Positions 1-6,972 of a stretch of DNA of 36,228 bases are shown one piece after another. The DNA is from JAYQPQ01 sp038145405 (GTDB taxonomy: Bacteria; Pseudomonadota; Gammaproteobacteria; Pseudomonadales; GM7GCV1). Location of the stretch: contig JAYQPQ010000011.1 of assembly GCA_038145405.1 (NCBI GenBank), forward strand, positions 1 through 36,228, written 5' to 3'. The translations under genes and the position numbers were made by a program. Every line of letters starts with the position of its first letter. Position 1 is the stretch's first letter. A model generated the notes under the pieces. It saw only the letters and a program-made list of their open reading frames with translations, did no database searches and was not told the DNA's origin.

Positions 1-263
1 AGCACGGGACCGCGAATGTCATAGAGCACGGAATCCAGCTTGTTGGAGGCGGCAACGTTGCCGGCCCGGCGCGGCGTCTCAGCCGTCTGCTTTTTCTCGG
101 CGACGGATATGCCCAGTTCATGCTGCAAGCGCAGCGAATGACGCTCCGGCAGGGGCTCGTCCAGCTCCCAGCGCGAGACCGCCTGGCGCGAAACGCCCAG
201 AGCCTCGGCCACGGCGGCTTTTTTTCCGAAAAAATGCGGCAAGACTTGACGCAGCGTTAACAT
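1..263 (-). CDS. Cro-like HTH domain fused to AlaA-type alanine aminotransferase (partial, N-terminal part only)
   Basis: The frame is open from ATG at 263 to the window edge (87 residues). Residues about 5-50 look like a Cro/DicC-type repressor: an FFGKKAAVAEALG helix, then VSRQAVSRWE as recognition helix, then PERHSLRLQHEL. After a short linker (about 52-73, charged and Ala-rich) comes SNKLDSVLYDIRGPV, which closely matches the N-terminus of E. coli AlaA (SSKLENVCYDIRGPV), a PLP enzyme converting pyruvate and glutamate to alanine and 2-oxoglutarate. There is no ATG between residue 1 and the AlaA-like part, so one fused protein is the simplest reading. The PLP site lies outside the window, so catalytic competence cannot be judged. 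The HTH and AlaA similarities are from family knowledge; autoregulation or metabolite-sensing is inference. No strong Shine-Dalgarno precedes the ATG. Confidence 0.75.
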   Translation of the reverse strand, partial: MLTLRQVLPHFFGKKAAVAEALGVSRQAVSRWELDEPLPERHSLRLQHELGISVAEKKQTAETPRRAGNVAASNKLDSVLYDIRGPV

Positions 264-275
264 GAGATTGACCGT

Positions 276-301
276 GTAAAGAAAATACGCTGACTTTTTA
301 C
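276..301 (-). promoter_or_regulatory. Candidate promoter/operator of the HTH-aminotransferase gene
   Basis: An imperfect inverted repeat, GTAAAGA (276-282) and TTTTTAC (295-301), matches at 6 of 7 paired positions across a 12-base spacer. On the minus strand it brackets a possible -10 hexamer TATTTT (287 to 282) that sits about 18 bases before the ATG at 263. No good -35 is visible. Position and symmetry suit a dimeric Cro-like protein acting on its own promoter, but this is inference only. Confidence 0.35.
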
Positions 302-321
302 CTGAAATCGACGAAAAAAGT

Positions 322-331
322 NNNNNNNNNN
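322..331. other. Assembly gap (ten Ns)
   Basis: Ten consecutive Ns are present. This is a typical scaffold-join placeholder, so the true distance and even the adjacency of the aminotransferase fragment (1-263) and nth (354-1013) are unknown. The 22 bases between the gap and the nth stop codon are AT-rich with no visible terminator. Confidence 0.98.
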
Positions 332-353
332 TATGTGTCAATTTATATTTACA

Positions 354-1013
354 TTATGCCGATTTTGTCAACTTTGGATGCTTTCGATGCGGGAAGCAGG
401 TGCGACAAATTTCGCAGGTGCGGCCGTCGCAGCCTCTGGCGCTGCAGTGCTCGCGGCCGTAGTAAATCATCTGCAAGTGCAGGTCATTCCAGCGCTGTCT
501 GGGGAATAGACGTTTCAGGTCGCGCTCGGTTTGGTGCACACTTTTGCCTGAACTCAGCCCCCAGCGCTGGGCCAGCCGATGGATGTGGGTGTCAACCGGA
601 AAGGCAGGCTGACCAAAAGCTTGCGCGACGACCACGCTGGCCGTTTTGTGGCCCACCCCCGGCAGCGCTTCGAGTTGGGCCAGATTATCCGGCACAACTG
701 CGCCGAAATCTTTCTCAAGAAGTTTTGATAAGGCAATGATTGCCTTAGATTTTTTTGGCCCCAGGCCGCAGGGGCGGATAATCTCGTACACCTGTTGCTC
801 GCTGAGCTGGGCCATGGCGGCTGGACCGGCGGCCAGGGCAAAAAGTCGCGGTGTCACCTGATTGACGCGCTGGTCTGTGCATTGCGCAGACAGCAGCACG
901 GCAACGAGCAGTTCGAAAGCGTTGCGATGCTGGAGAGGAATGGGTGGTTGTGGGTAGAGCTCCTGCAGCCGGCGATCGATATAGTCGACCCGCTGCGCTT
1001 TGCTCAGGGTCAT
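354..1013 (-). CDS. nth: Endonuclease III (DNA glycosylase/AP lyase)
   Basis: Base-excision repair enzyme that removes oxidised pyrimidines and cleaves at abasic sites. The 219-residue product has the expected family length. The helix-hairpin-helix LPGVGHKTA carries the catalytic Lys at 123, and PVDTHIHR carries the catalytic Asp at 141 (E. coli K120 and D138). The C-terminal iron-sulfur region has Cys at 190, 195, 200, 203 and 206. Against E. coli (C-X6-C-X2-C-X5-C), 190, 200 and 206 align, but the second ligand position (197) is Gly, with Cys at 195 and an extra Cys at 203. The start at 1013 overlaps the dapC stop as ATGA and fits the family N-terminus; an upstream in-frame ATG at 1067 lies inside dapC and adds 18 unrelated residues. 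It is the last gene of the map-glnD-dapC-nth run. Confidence 0.93.
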   Translation of the reverse strand: MTLSKAQRVDYIDRRLQELYPQPPIPLQHRNAFELLVAVLLSAQCTDQRVNQVTPRLFALAAGPAAMAQLSEQQVYEIIRPCGLGPKKSKAIIALSKLLEKDFGAVVPDNLAQLEALPGVGHKTASVVVAQAFGQPAFPVDTHIHRLAQRWGLSSGKSVHQTERDLKRLFPRQRWNDLHLQMIYYGREHCSARGCDGRTCEICRTCFPHRKHPKLTKSA

Positions 1014-2212
1014 GAATCCAAAGCCCTGGCATGGCAGGCAACCAGGCGATTGATGCCTTCGATGCACTGACCCAGTTCGCCGACCAGCGCGAGCCGCACG
1101 TGATTGCGCCCCGGATTACCGGCCGGTGTATCGCGTGCCAGGTAGCTGCCGGGCACCAGTATCAGATTTTCTTCCCGGTAGAGCCGCTGGGCAAAGTCCT
1201 GATCATCCTGTTTCAGGTTCAGCCAGAAGTAGAAGCCAGCTTGCGGCCGCTGCACGCCAAAGGCCTTGGTGATGGCCGGCTGCACTGCCTGATATTTGGC
1301 GTTGTAGGCCTGCCGATTTGCGAGTACGTGGGCTTCATCGCGCCAGGCGGAAATACTGGCCTGCTGAATGGGCTGGGGCATGGCGCAACCGTGGTAGGTA
1401 CGGTACTGCAGGAAGCTTTTAATCAGGCCGGCGTCACCGGCGACAAAGCCGCTACGAAATCCCGGCATGTTGGAGCGCTTGGACAGGGAGTGGAACACCA
1501 GACATCGGGCGAAATCATCGCGCCCGAGCTGGCGACAGACTTCCAGCAGGCCCGGCGGCGGCTGGTTTTCGTCCGGATAGATTTCCGAATAGCACTCGTC
1601 GCTCAGAATGACGAAATCGTGGCGGTCGGCCAGTTCCAACAGTCGCTGCAACATGGTTGGCGGCATGATGGCGCCGGAGGGATTGCCGGGATTGCAGATA
1701 TAGATCATCTGCACCTCTTGCCATTGTGCCGGTGACACGGCGTCCAGGTCGGGCAGGTAACCCTGGTCGGCTGGACAGTTGAGGAAGAGCGGTTGCAATC
1801 CGGCCAACAGCGCTGCGCCCTCGTAAATCTGATAGAAGGGATTCGGCATGGCGACCAGCGCGCAGGGTTGTCGATCGGCCAGCAGTTGGGCGACGGCAAA
1901 GAGTGCTTCGCGCGTGCCGTTCACCGGCAGCAGATGCTCGACCGACAAGCGGGTGGAGCCGAGCTGATAGCGCACGGTCAGCCAGTCGAGAATGGCCTGG
2001 CGCAGTTCGAGCGAGCCGACGGTCTCCGGATAGCGGGAAAACCCCTGCATATGATCCACCAGGGCCTGTTGAATGAAGCCCGGCGTGGGATGCTGGGGCT
2101 CACCGATGGACAGACGCAGCGGCGCCTTTTCCGGGTTCGGCACAATCTCCCTGAGCAGATTGGCAATGCGGGTAAAGGGGTAGGGTTGGAGCAACTCCAG
2201 ATAGGGGGTCAT
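1010..2212 (-). CDS. dapC: N-succinyldiaminopimelate aminotransferase
   Basis: Class I/II PLP aminotransferase of 400 residues, assigned to the succinylase branch of lysine and meso-diaminopimelate synthesis, supplying peptidoglycan. Visible fold-type I motifs are NPGNPSG (about 174-180), the pyridine-binding Asp in LSDECYSE (D205) and the Schiff-base Lys in SLSKRSNMPGFRSGF (K245). The N-terminus has the SIGEPQHPTP signature typical of DapC. It sits directly after glnD with an ATGA overlap (2209-2212), the same order as in Pseudomonas, which supports dapC over a generic aspartate aminotransferase. It is followed by nth through another ATGA overlap, so translation is probably coupled. Substrate assignment rests on context plus similarity. 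Confidence 0.9.
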   Translation of the reverse strand: MTPYLELLQPYPFTRIANLLREIVPNPEKAPLRLSIGEPQHPTPGFIQQALVDHMQGFSRYPETVGSLELRQAILDWLTVRYQLGSTRLSVEHLLPVNGTREALFAVAQLLADRQPCALVAMPNPFYQIYEGAALLAGLQPLFLNCPADQGYLPDLDAVSPAQWQEVQMIYICNPGNPSGAIMPPTMLQRLLELADRHDFVILSDECYSEIYPDENQPPPGLLEVCRQLGRDDFARCLVFHSLSKRSNMPGFRSGFVAGDAGLIKSFLQYRTYHGCAMPQPIQQASISAWRDEAHVLANRQAYNAKYQAVQPAITKAFGVQRPQAGFYFWLNLKQDDQDFAQRLYREENLILVPGSYLARDTPAGNPGRNHVRLALVGELGQCIEGINRLVACHARALDS

Positions 2213-4917
2213 GCGTGTACCGCCGCCTCCACCTTCTGATCGATCGTCTCGCAGATAGCACTCACCAATTGGGCGTTGAAGGCCTCGTCAGTGAGGGCAT
2301 GGCCATCCTTGTCGGTGATGATAAAGAGGTCCTCCACGCGCTCGCCCAGGGTGGTGATGCGGGCATTGAGCAGGCGTATTTCGAATTTGACAAAGATCTG
2401 GCCGATAGCGGCCAGCAGGCCCGGACGGTCGGCGGTGATGACTTCGAGCACCGACAAATTGCCGCGTTGCGCAATGGAGGCGCGCGTCTGCAGCGGAAAC
2501 TGCTTGAGCCGCCGATTGGTACGTCGACCGATAACCTCGTGGTAGTCGTCGATGATGTTCAGTTCGTTGCGAATCGACTTTTCCAGGCGCTCGATACGCT
2601 GCGAGTCTTTGCCCAGCGGCGCAGCCTGTTCGTCCAGAATGAAGAACAGACTCAGGGTGGTATCGCCAAAGCGATAGATGCGGGCGTCTTGAATATTCAA
2701 ATTGTTCTGGTCGATGGCTGTGGCAATGGCGGCAAAAATGCTGTTGCTGTGCTGCATGCTGACCAGCACCTGGGTGGCGCGTTCGCGACGATTCAGAATG
2801 TAGGGGCGGATCACCACTAGGGGTTTGTCATCGCGCCGTGATCGCAATACCAGTTCAGCCTGCCAGGCAATATCCTCGGGCGATTCCCGAATAAAGTAGT
2901 CGTCGTCCAGGCCCTGCCACAGATGTTCGACGAGACTGTCGTCGACCTGCTTTTTCTGCAGTATGTCGAGCGCCGATTGGCGGTTCTCCTGCACCAGTTC
3001 CTGACGATTGCCGAAATTCTCCAGCCCGTGCTGCAGCGCACGACGCGTCTCGGTGTAGAGCTGACGCATCAGCGAGGCGCGCCAGTTGTTCCACAACGTG
3101 GGGTTGGTGGCATTGATGTCGGCTACGGTCAGCGCATAAAGCAAATCCAGATGCTCGAGGTCGCCCACATGAGTAGCAAAGCGGGCGATCACCTGGGGAT
3201 CGGAAATGTCTTCGCGCTGGGCTACGCGCGAGAGCAACAGGTGGTTTTCCACCAGCCAGGCAAGCAGGCGTTGTTCGCGCTCCGAGTAGCCGTGGCGCTC
3301 GGCAAAATTAACCACATCGTGCGCGCCCAGTTCGGAGTGGTCGCCGCCGCGGCCCTTGGCGATATCGTGATAGAGCCCGGCAATAATCAATAGCTCCGGT
3401 TTGCGCAGACTGTTGAAAATATGGGCCGAGATCGGCGAGCGCGCCGATGCGTCGGGCAGCGCAAAGTTACAGATGTTCTTCACCACATTGAGCGTGTGCA
3501 CGTCGACCGGGTAGATATGAAAGAGGTCGTGCTGGGTAAGTCCGGTTATGGCGTCAAATTCGGGCAGATAGCGACCCAGCACGCTGTAGCGCGCCATGCG
3601 CTGCAGCGGTGCGACCAGGTTCTCCGGTGTGCGCAGCAGGTCGACAAAGAGTTCGCGGTTTTTTGGCGTCGAGCGGAAGTCGTCGTCGATAGCAGCGCAG
3701 GCTTCACGCAGCCGGCGAATGGTCGAGGCGCGCACGCCGCTGATATTTTTGTCGCGCGCCATGATGGTAAATATTTCCATGATGGACGACGGCTCGTGAC
3801 GAAACACCTCGGGCGAGGTGGTTTCAATATAGCTGCCCCGCAACTGAAAGCGCGGGTTAACCGGGGTTACCGGAATGGCCTTACTGGATGAGGTGGTCTC
3901 GTCGAGAATCTGCATGAGGACGTCGTTGATCTCCCGCACGGTTGTAACGGTGCGGTAGTAGTCCTGCATGAATTTTTCCACGGCCAGGCGTTTGGGCGTG
4001 TCTTCATAGCCGAACAGTTCGGCCAGCTGTCGCTGGTGTTCGAACTGCAGCTGATCATGCGGACGCCGCGTCAGCATGTGCAGGCCGAAGCGCACGGCGC
4101 TGAGAAAGCTCTGCGCAGAACGCAGCGAGTTATATTCCTGCTCGGTGTAAAAGCCGCGATTGGCCAGGGCTTCCAGGCTGGAGACCTTGTACAGCCGCTT
4201 GGCTACCCAGTGGATGGTTTGAATATCACGCAGCCCGCCCGGCGATTCCTTGACATTGGGTTCGAGGTCGTACTCCACCATGCCGTGGCGCTTGTAGCGC
4301 TGGTTCTGCTCGTCAAATTTGGCGGTAAAAAAGCTGCGCGGCGGCCAGATTTTCTCCGGCGCCGAGAGTCGTTCCATTTCCTGACGCAGCATCTCGTCGC
4401 CGACGATGGTGCGCGACTCCAACATGCTGGTCATGATGGTGAGGTCAGTTTTCGCCAGGGCGACACACTGCTTGGGCGTGCGCACGCTGTGGCCAATCTT
4501 CAGCTGCAAATCCCAGAGAAAGGTGGTGAAGGCAGTGATGGATTTGCGGTAGCGCTCGTGGTTGGACTTGCGCGTTAGAAACAGCAGGTCGATATCCGAA
4601 TAGGGATGCAGTTCGCCGCGACCGTAGCCGCCCACAGCGACCAGAGCGATATGCTCATCCCAATCGAATTGACGCCAGGCGTAGTAGAGGATGCGATCCA
4701 TAAAGCGCGAGCGGTCGCGCATGATGCGCAGAATGTCCTCGCCCTCGCGAAAGCGCGTCGCGAGATGTTCGTCCGCTGCACGCAGCGTATTGCGGAACAG
4801 CTCCAGATTGACCCTGGGGCCCTGGTCGGCCGCGCGCTGGAAGTGGGTTTCGGCAAAAAAGCTGAGCTCGCCAAATTCCGGCCGAACCAGCCGTGTCCTG
4901 GTATGTCCGAAGATCAT
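2209..4917 (-). CDS. glnD: Bifunctional PII uridylyltransferase / uridylyl-removing enzyme
   Basis: Glutamine sensor that uridylylates and de-uridylylates PII proteins, controlling nitrogen assimilation. The 902-residue product shows the full domain order. A nucleotidyltransferase domain has GGYGRGELHPYSDIDLL near residue 95-112 with the metal-binding Asp pair. An HD hydrolase domain has LYHDIAKGRGGDHSELGAHD near 510-530. Two C-terminal ACT domains begin near 715 and 820 (second: LEVITADRPGLLAAIGQ). Length is close to that of E. coli GlnD. The start ATG (4917) overlaps the map stop and the stop overlaps the dapC start, both as ATGA, so it lies in the middle of the map operon. Nothing looks degenerate. 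Confidence 0.97.
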   Translation of the reverse strand: MIFGHTRTRLVRPEFGELSFFAETHFQRAADQGPRVNLELFRNTLRAADEHLATRFREGEDILRIMRDRSRFMDRILYYAWRQFDWDEHIALVAVGGYGRGELHPYSDIDLLFLTRKSNHERYRKSITAFTTFLWDLQLKIGHSVRTPKQCVALAKTDLTIMTSMLESRTIVGDEMLRQEMERLSAPEKIWPPRSFFTAKFDEQNQRYKRHGMVEYDLEPNVKESPGGLRDIQTIHWVAKRLYKVSSLEALANRGFYTEQEYNSLRSAQSFLSAVRFGLHMLTRRPHDQLQFEHQRQLAELFGYEDTPKRLAVEKFMQDYYRTVTTVREINDVLMQILDETTSSSKAIPVTPVNPRFQLRGSYIETTSPEVFRHEPSSIMEIFTIMARDKNISGVRASTIRRLREACAAIDDDFRSTPKNRELFVDLLRTPENLVAPLQRMARYSVLGRYLPEFDAITGLTQHDLFHIYPVDVHTLNVVKNICNFALPDASARSPISAHIFNSLRKPELLIIAGLYHDIAKGRGGDHSELGAHDVVNFAERHGYSEREQRLLAWLVENHLLLSRVAQREDISDPQVIARFATHVGDLEHLDLLYALTVADINATNPTLWNNWRASLMRQLYTETRRALQHGLENFGNRQELVQENRQSALDILQKKQVDDSLVEHLWQGLDDDYFIRESPEDIAWQAELVLRSRRDDKPLVVIRPYILNRRERATQVLVSMQHSNSIFAAIATAIDQNNLNIQDARIYRFGDTTLSLFFILDEQAAPLGKDSQRIERLEKSIRNELNIIDDYHEVIGRRTNRRLKQFPLQTRASIAQRGNLSVLEVITADRPGLLAAIGQIFVKFEIRLLNARITTLGERVEDLFIITDKDGHALTDEAFNAQLVSAICETIDQKVEAAVHA

Positions 4918-5687
4918 GGCAGCACTTCGTCAGAGCGTCGCGTCAGCACTTCCACACCGTCGGCGGTAACCGCCAGCGTATGTTCATACTGGGCCGACAA
5001 TCGGCTGTCGCGCGTGACCACCGTCCAGCCATCGGATTTCAATTTGGTGTGGTAGGTGCCGGCGTTGATCATGGGCTCGATGGTAAAGGTCATGCCTTCC
5101 ACCAGCGCCATACCCTGTCCGGCACGGCCGTAGTGCAGCACCTGAGGATCCTCGTGGAAGATGCGCCCTATGCCGTGGCCGCAATAGTCGCGCACCACGG
5201 AATAGAAGTTGGCTTCGGCGTGCTTCTGAATGGTCGCGCCAATGTCGCCCAGGGTGGCACCGGGGCGCACGACACCGATGGCCTTGTACAGGCATTCCTG
5301 GGTGATACGGCAGAGACGCTGGGCGTGCTCGGGCACCTCGCCAACATAAAACATGCGGCTGGTGTCGCCGTGGAAGCCGTCCTTGATCACCGTCACATCG
5401 ATATTGATGATGTCGCCCTTCTTGAGCTGGCGCGTATCCGAGGGAATGCCGTGACAGACTACCTGATTGATCGAGGTGCAGATCGACTTGGGGAAGCCCT
5501 TATAGTTGAGCGGGGCGGGAACGGCTTGCTGCTGGCCGACGATGAAGTCGTGGCAAATACGATCCAGTTCGCCCGTCGTCACGCCGGGGACAACATGGGG
5601 TTCGATCATCTCGAGGACTTCCGCTGCCAGCTTGCCGGCTACGCGCATTTTCTCGATTTCATCCGGGCTTTTGATAACGACAGCCAT
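4914..5687 (-). CDS. map: Methionine aminopeptidase, type I
   Basis: Removes the N-terminal methionine from nascent proteins in the cytosol. The 257-residue protein keeps all five dinuclear metal ligands at E. coli numbering: D97 and D108 (in IDVTVIKDGFHGDTSR), H171 (GHGIG), E204 (TIEP) and E235 (YEHT). It is a type Ia enzyme with no N-terminal extension. It heads the minus-strand run map-glnD-dapC-nth and is normally divergent from rpsB in gammaproteobacteria; here serC-serA lie between them. A candidate -10 TACAAT lies upstream (5722 to 5717). Confidence 0.98.
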   Translation of the reverse strand: MAVVIKSPDEIEKMRVAGKLAAEVLEMIEPHVVPGVTTGELDRICHDFIVGQQQAVPAPLNYKGFPKSICTSINQVVCHGIPSDTRQLKKGDIINIDVTVIKDGFHGDTSRMFYVGEVPEHAQRLCRITQECLYKAIGVVRPGATLGDIGATIQKHAEANFYSVVRDYCGHGIGRIFHEDPQVLHYGRAGQGMALVEGMTFTIEPMINAGTYHTKLKSDGWTVVTRDSRLSAQYEHTLAVTADGVEVLTRRSDEVLP

Positions 5688-5844
5688 GCCATTCCAGTGC
5701 GGTTCAGGGAGGCGCTATTGTAGCGGCTCGGGCGGGTGACGCCACTGTCTGGCGCCACGATTAGCGGGGCCCGGGGATCATGGTGCATTGCAACGCGATC
5801 CTCACTATAATGCCGCCCTCATTTGCCTCCCCCATACGGACTAC
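5688..5844. promoter_or_regulatory. Divergent promoter region between map and serC
   Basis: On the minus strand TACAAT (5722 to 5717) is a plausible -10 for map, about 30 bases before its ATG; the -35 is weak. On the plus strand there is a perfect TATAAT at 5806-5811, which would start a serC transcript with a leader of under 30 bases; the best-spaced -35 is poor. Between them are an 8-base palindrome TGGCGCCA (5750-5757) and two GTGGCG copies on the minus strand, of unknown meaning. I see no gene here. Confidence 0.55.
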
Positions 5845-6972
5845 ATGAAACCTCAGATCAAGCCGGCCAACCCCAATTTTTCTTCCGGTCCCTGTGCCAA
5901 GCGCCCTGGGTACCAGTTGCAAAACCTGCGTCAGTCCGCGCTGGGAAGGTCGCACCGCTCGAAACTGGGGTTGTCGGTGCTGGTCGAAGCCGTCGACAAG
6001 ACGCGTCAGATTCTGGGTGTTCCTGCCGATTACCGCATTGGCATCGTGCCGGCCTCGGATACCGGTGCCGTGGAAATGGCACTCTGGTCCATGCTCGGCC
6101 AGCGCCCGGTAAATATCTATAGTTGGGAATCCTTCGGCGAGGGTTGGGCCAGCGACGTGCTGAAGCAACTCAAACTCAAGGACGCCACCCACTATCAGGC
6201 CGCCTACGGTCTGTTGCCCGACCTCGCCAGCGCCAACATGGAACACGACCTGGTGTTTACCCTGAACGGCACGACCTCGGGCGTCTGTCTCGCCGACCTG
6301 GAATGGATCGGCGACCAGCGCTCTGGCCTGACATTCTGCGATGCCACCTCGGGCATCTTTGCCATGGATGTCGACTGGTCCAAGCTGGATGTCACTACCT
6401 TCAGTTGGCAGAAGGTGTTGGGAGGTGAGGGCGCCCACGGCATGCTGGTGCTGAGCCCGCGCGCCGTCGCCCGGCTGGAAACCTATTCACCCCCCTGGCC
6501 GCTGCCGAAGATTTTCCGCATGACCAAGGGCGGCAAACTCAACGAGAGCATTTTCCAGGGCAGCACCATCAATACGCCCTCCATGCTCTGTGTCGAGGAC
6601 TATATCGATGCCCTGAACTGGGTTGCGGGTATCGGTGGCCTGGCGGCAACCATCGCGCGCTCGCAGCGCAACTTCGAGGTCATCGAAGGCTTTGTCGCCA
6701 GCCATGGCTGGATTCACTTCCTGGCCCAGCAGCCGAGCCAGCGCTCGCGCACCAGCGTATGTCTGACGCTGGATCTGGAGCCGGCGCAGGTGAAGAGAAT
6801 GGTCAGTCTGCTCGACGGCGAGGGCGTGGCCTACGATATTGGCTCCTACCGCGATGCCCCTCCGGGACTGCGCATCTGGTGCGGAGCAACTGTTGAATCG
6901 AGCGATCTCGAGGCCCTGATGCCATGGCTGGAGTGGGCCTACACCCAGGTAAAAAAGGAGCAAGCAGCCTGA
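5845..6972 (+). CDS. serC: Phosphoserine aminotransferase (alphaproteobacterial/Methanosarcina-type)
   Basis: Second step of serine synthesis: converts 3-phosphohydroxypyruvate and glutamate to phosphoserine. The 375-residue product begins with KPANPNFSSGPCAKRP and has HRSKLG, PASDTGAVEMA, NGTTSGV and the PLP-lysine segment TFSWQKVLGGEGAHGM (K190). These are hallmarks of the SerC subfamily common in alphaproteobacteria and Methanosarcina, not of the E. coli-type SerC. The start at 5845 is chosen because it gives the family N-terminus; an in-frame codon at 5788 would overlap the promoter. No strong Shine-Dalgarno is seen. The stop overlaps the serA start by one base (TGATG), so the two form an operon. 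The subfamily suggests acquisition from outside the gammaproteobacterial core; that is inference. Confidence 0.93.
   Translation: MKPQIKPANPNFSSGPCAKRPGYQLQNLRQSALGRSHRSKLGLSVLVEAVDKTRQILGVPADYRIGIVPASDTGAVEMALWSMLGQRPVNIYSWESFGEGWASDVLKQLKLKDATHYQAAYGLLPDLASANMEHDLVFTLNGTTSGVCLADLEWIGDQRSGLTFCDATSGIFAMDVDWSKLDVTTFSWQKVLGGEGAHGMLVLSPRAVARLETYSPPWPLPKIFRMTKGGKLNESIFQGSTINTPSMLCVEDYIDALNWVAGIGGLAATIARSQRNFEVIEGFVASHGWIHFLAQQPSQRSRTSVCLTLDLEPAQVKRMVSLLDGEGVAYDIGSYRDAPPGLRIWCGATVESSDLEALMPWLEWAYTQVKKEQAA

Noticed and set aside
1014..1067. N-terminal extension of endonuclease III from an upstream ATG at 1067.
   Set aside because: The extra 18 residues lie inside dapC and do not match the family; the ATGA overlap start at 1013 is far better.
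1031..1735. Long open frame on the plus strand opposite dapC (234 codons), and similar ones opposite glnD, serA, rpsB, bamA and dnaE.
   Set aside because: They are antisense to clear genes, have no recognisable domains and follow the third-base GC pattern of the real genes.
5788..5811. TTGCAA (5788-5793) and TATAAT (5806-5811) as a consensus promoter for serC.
   Set aside because: The spacer is only 12 bases, too short for sigma-70; I kept the TATAAT alone as a likely -10 with a weak -35.
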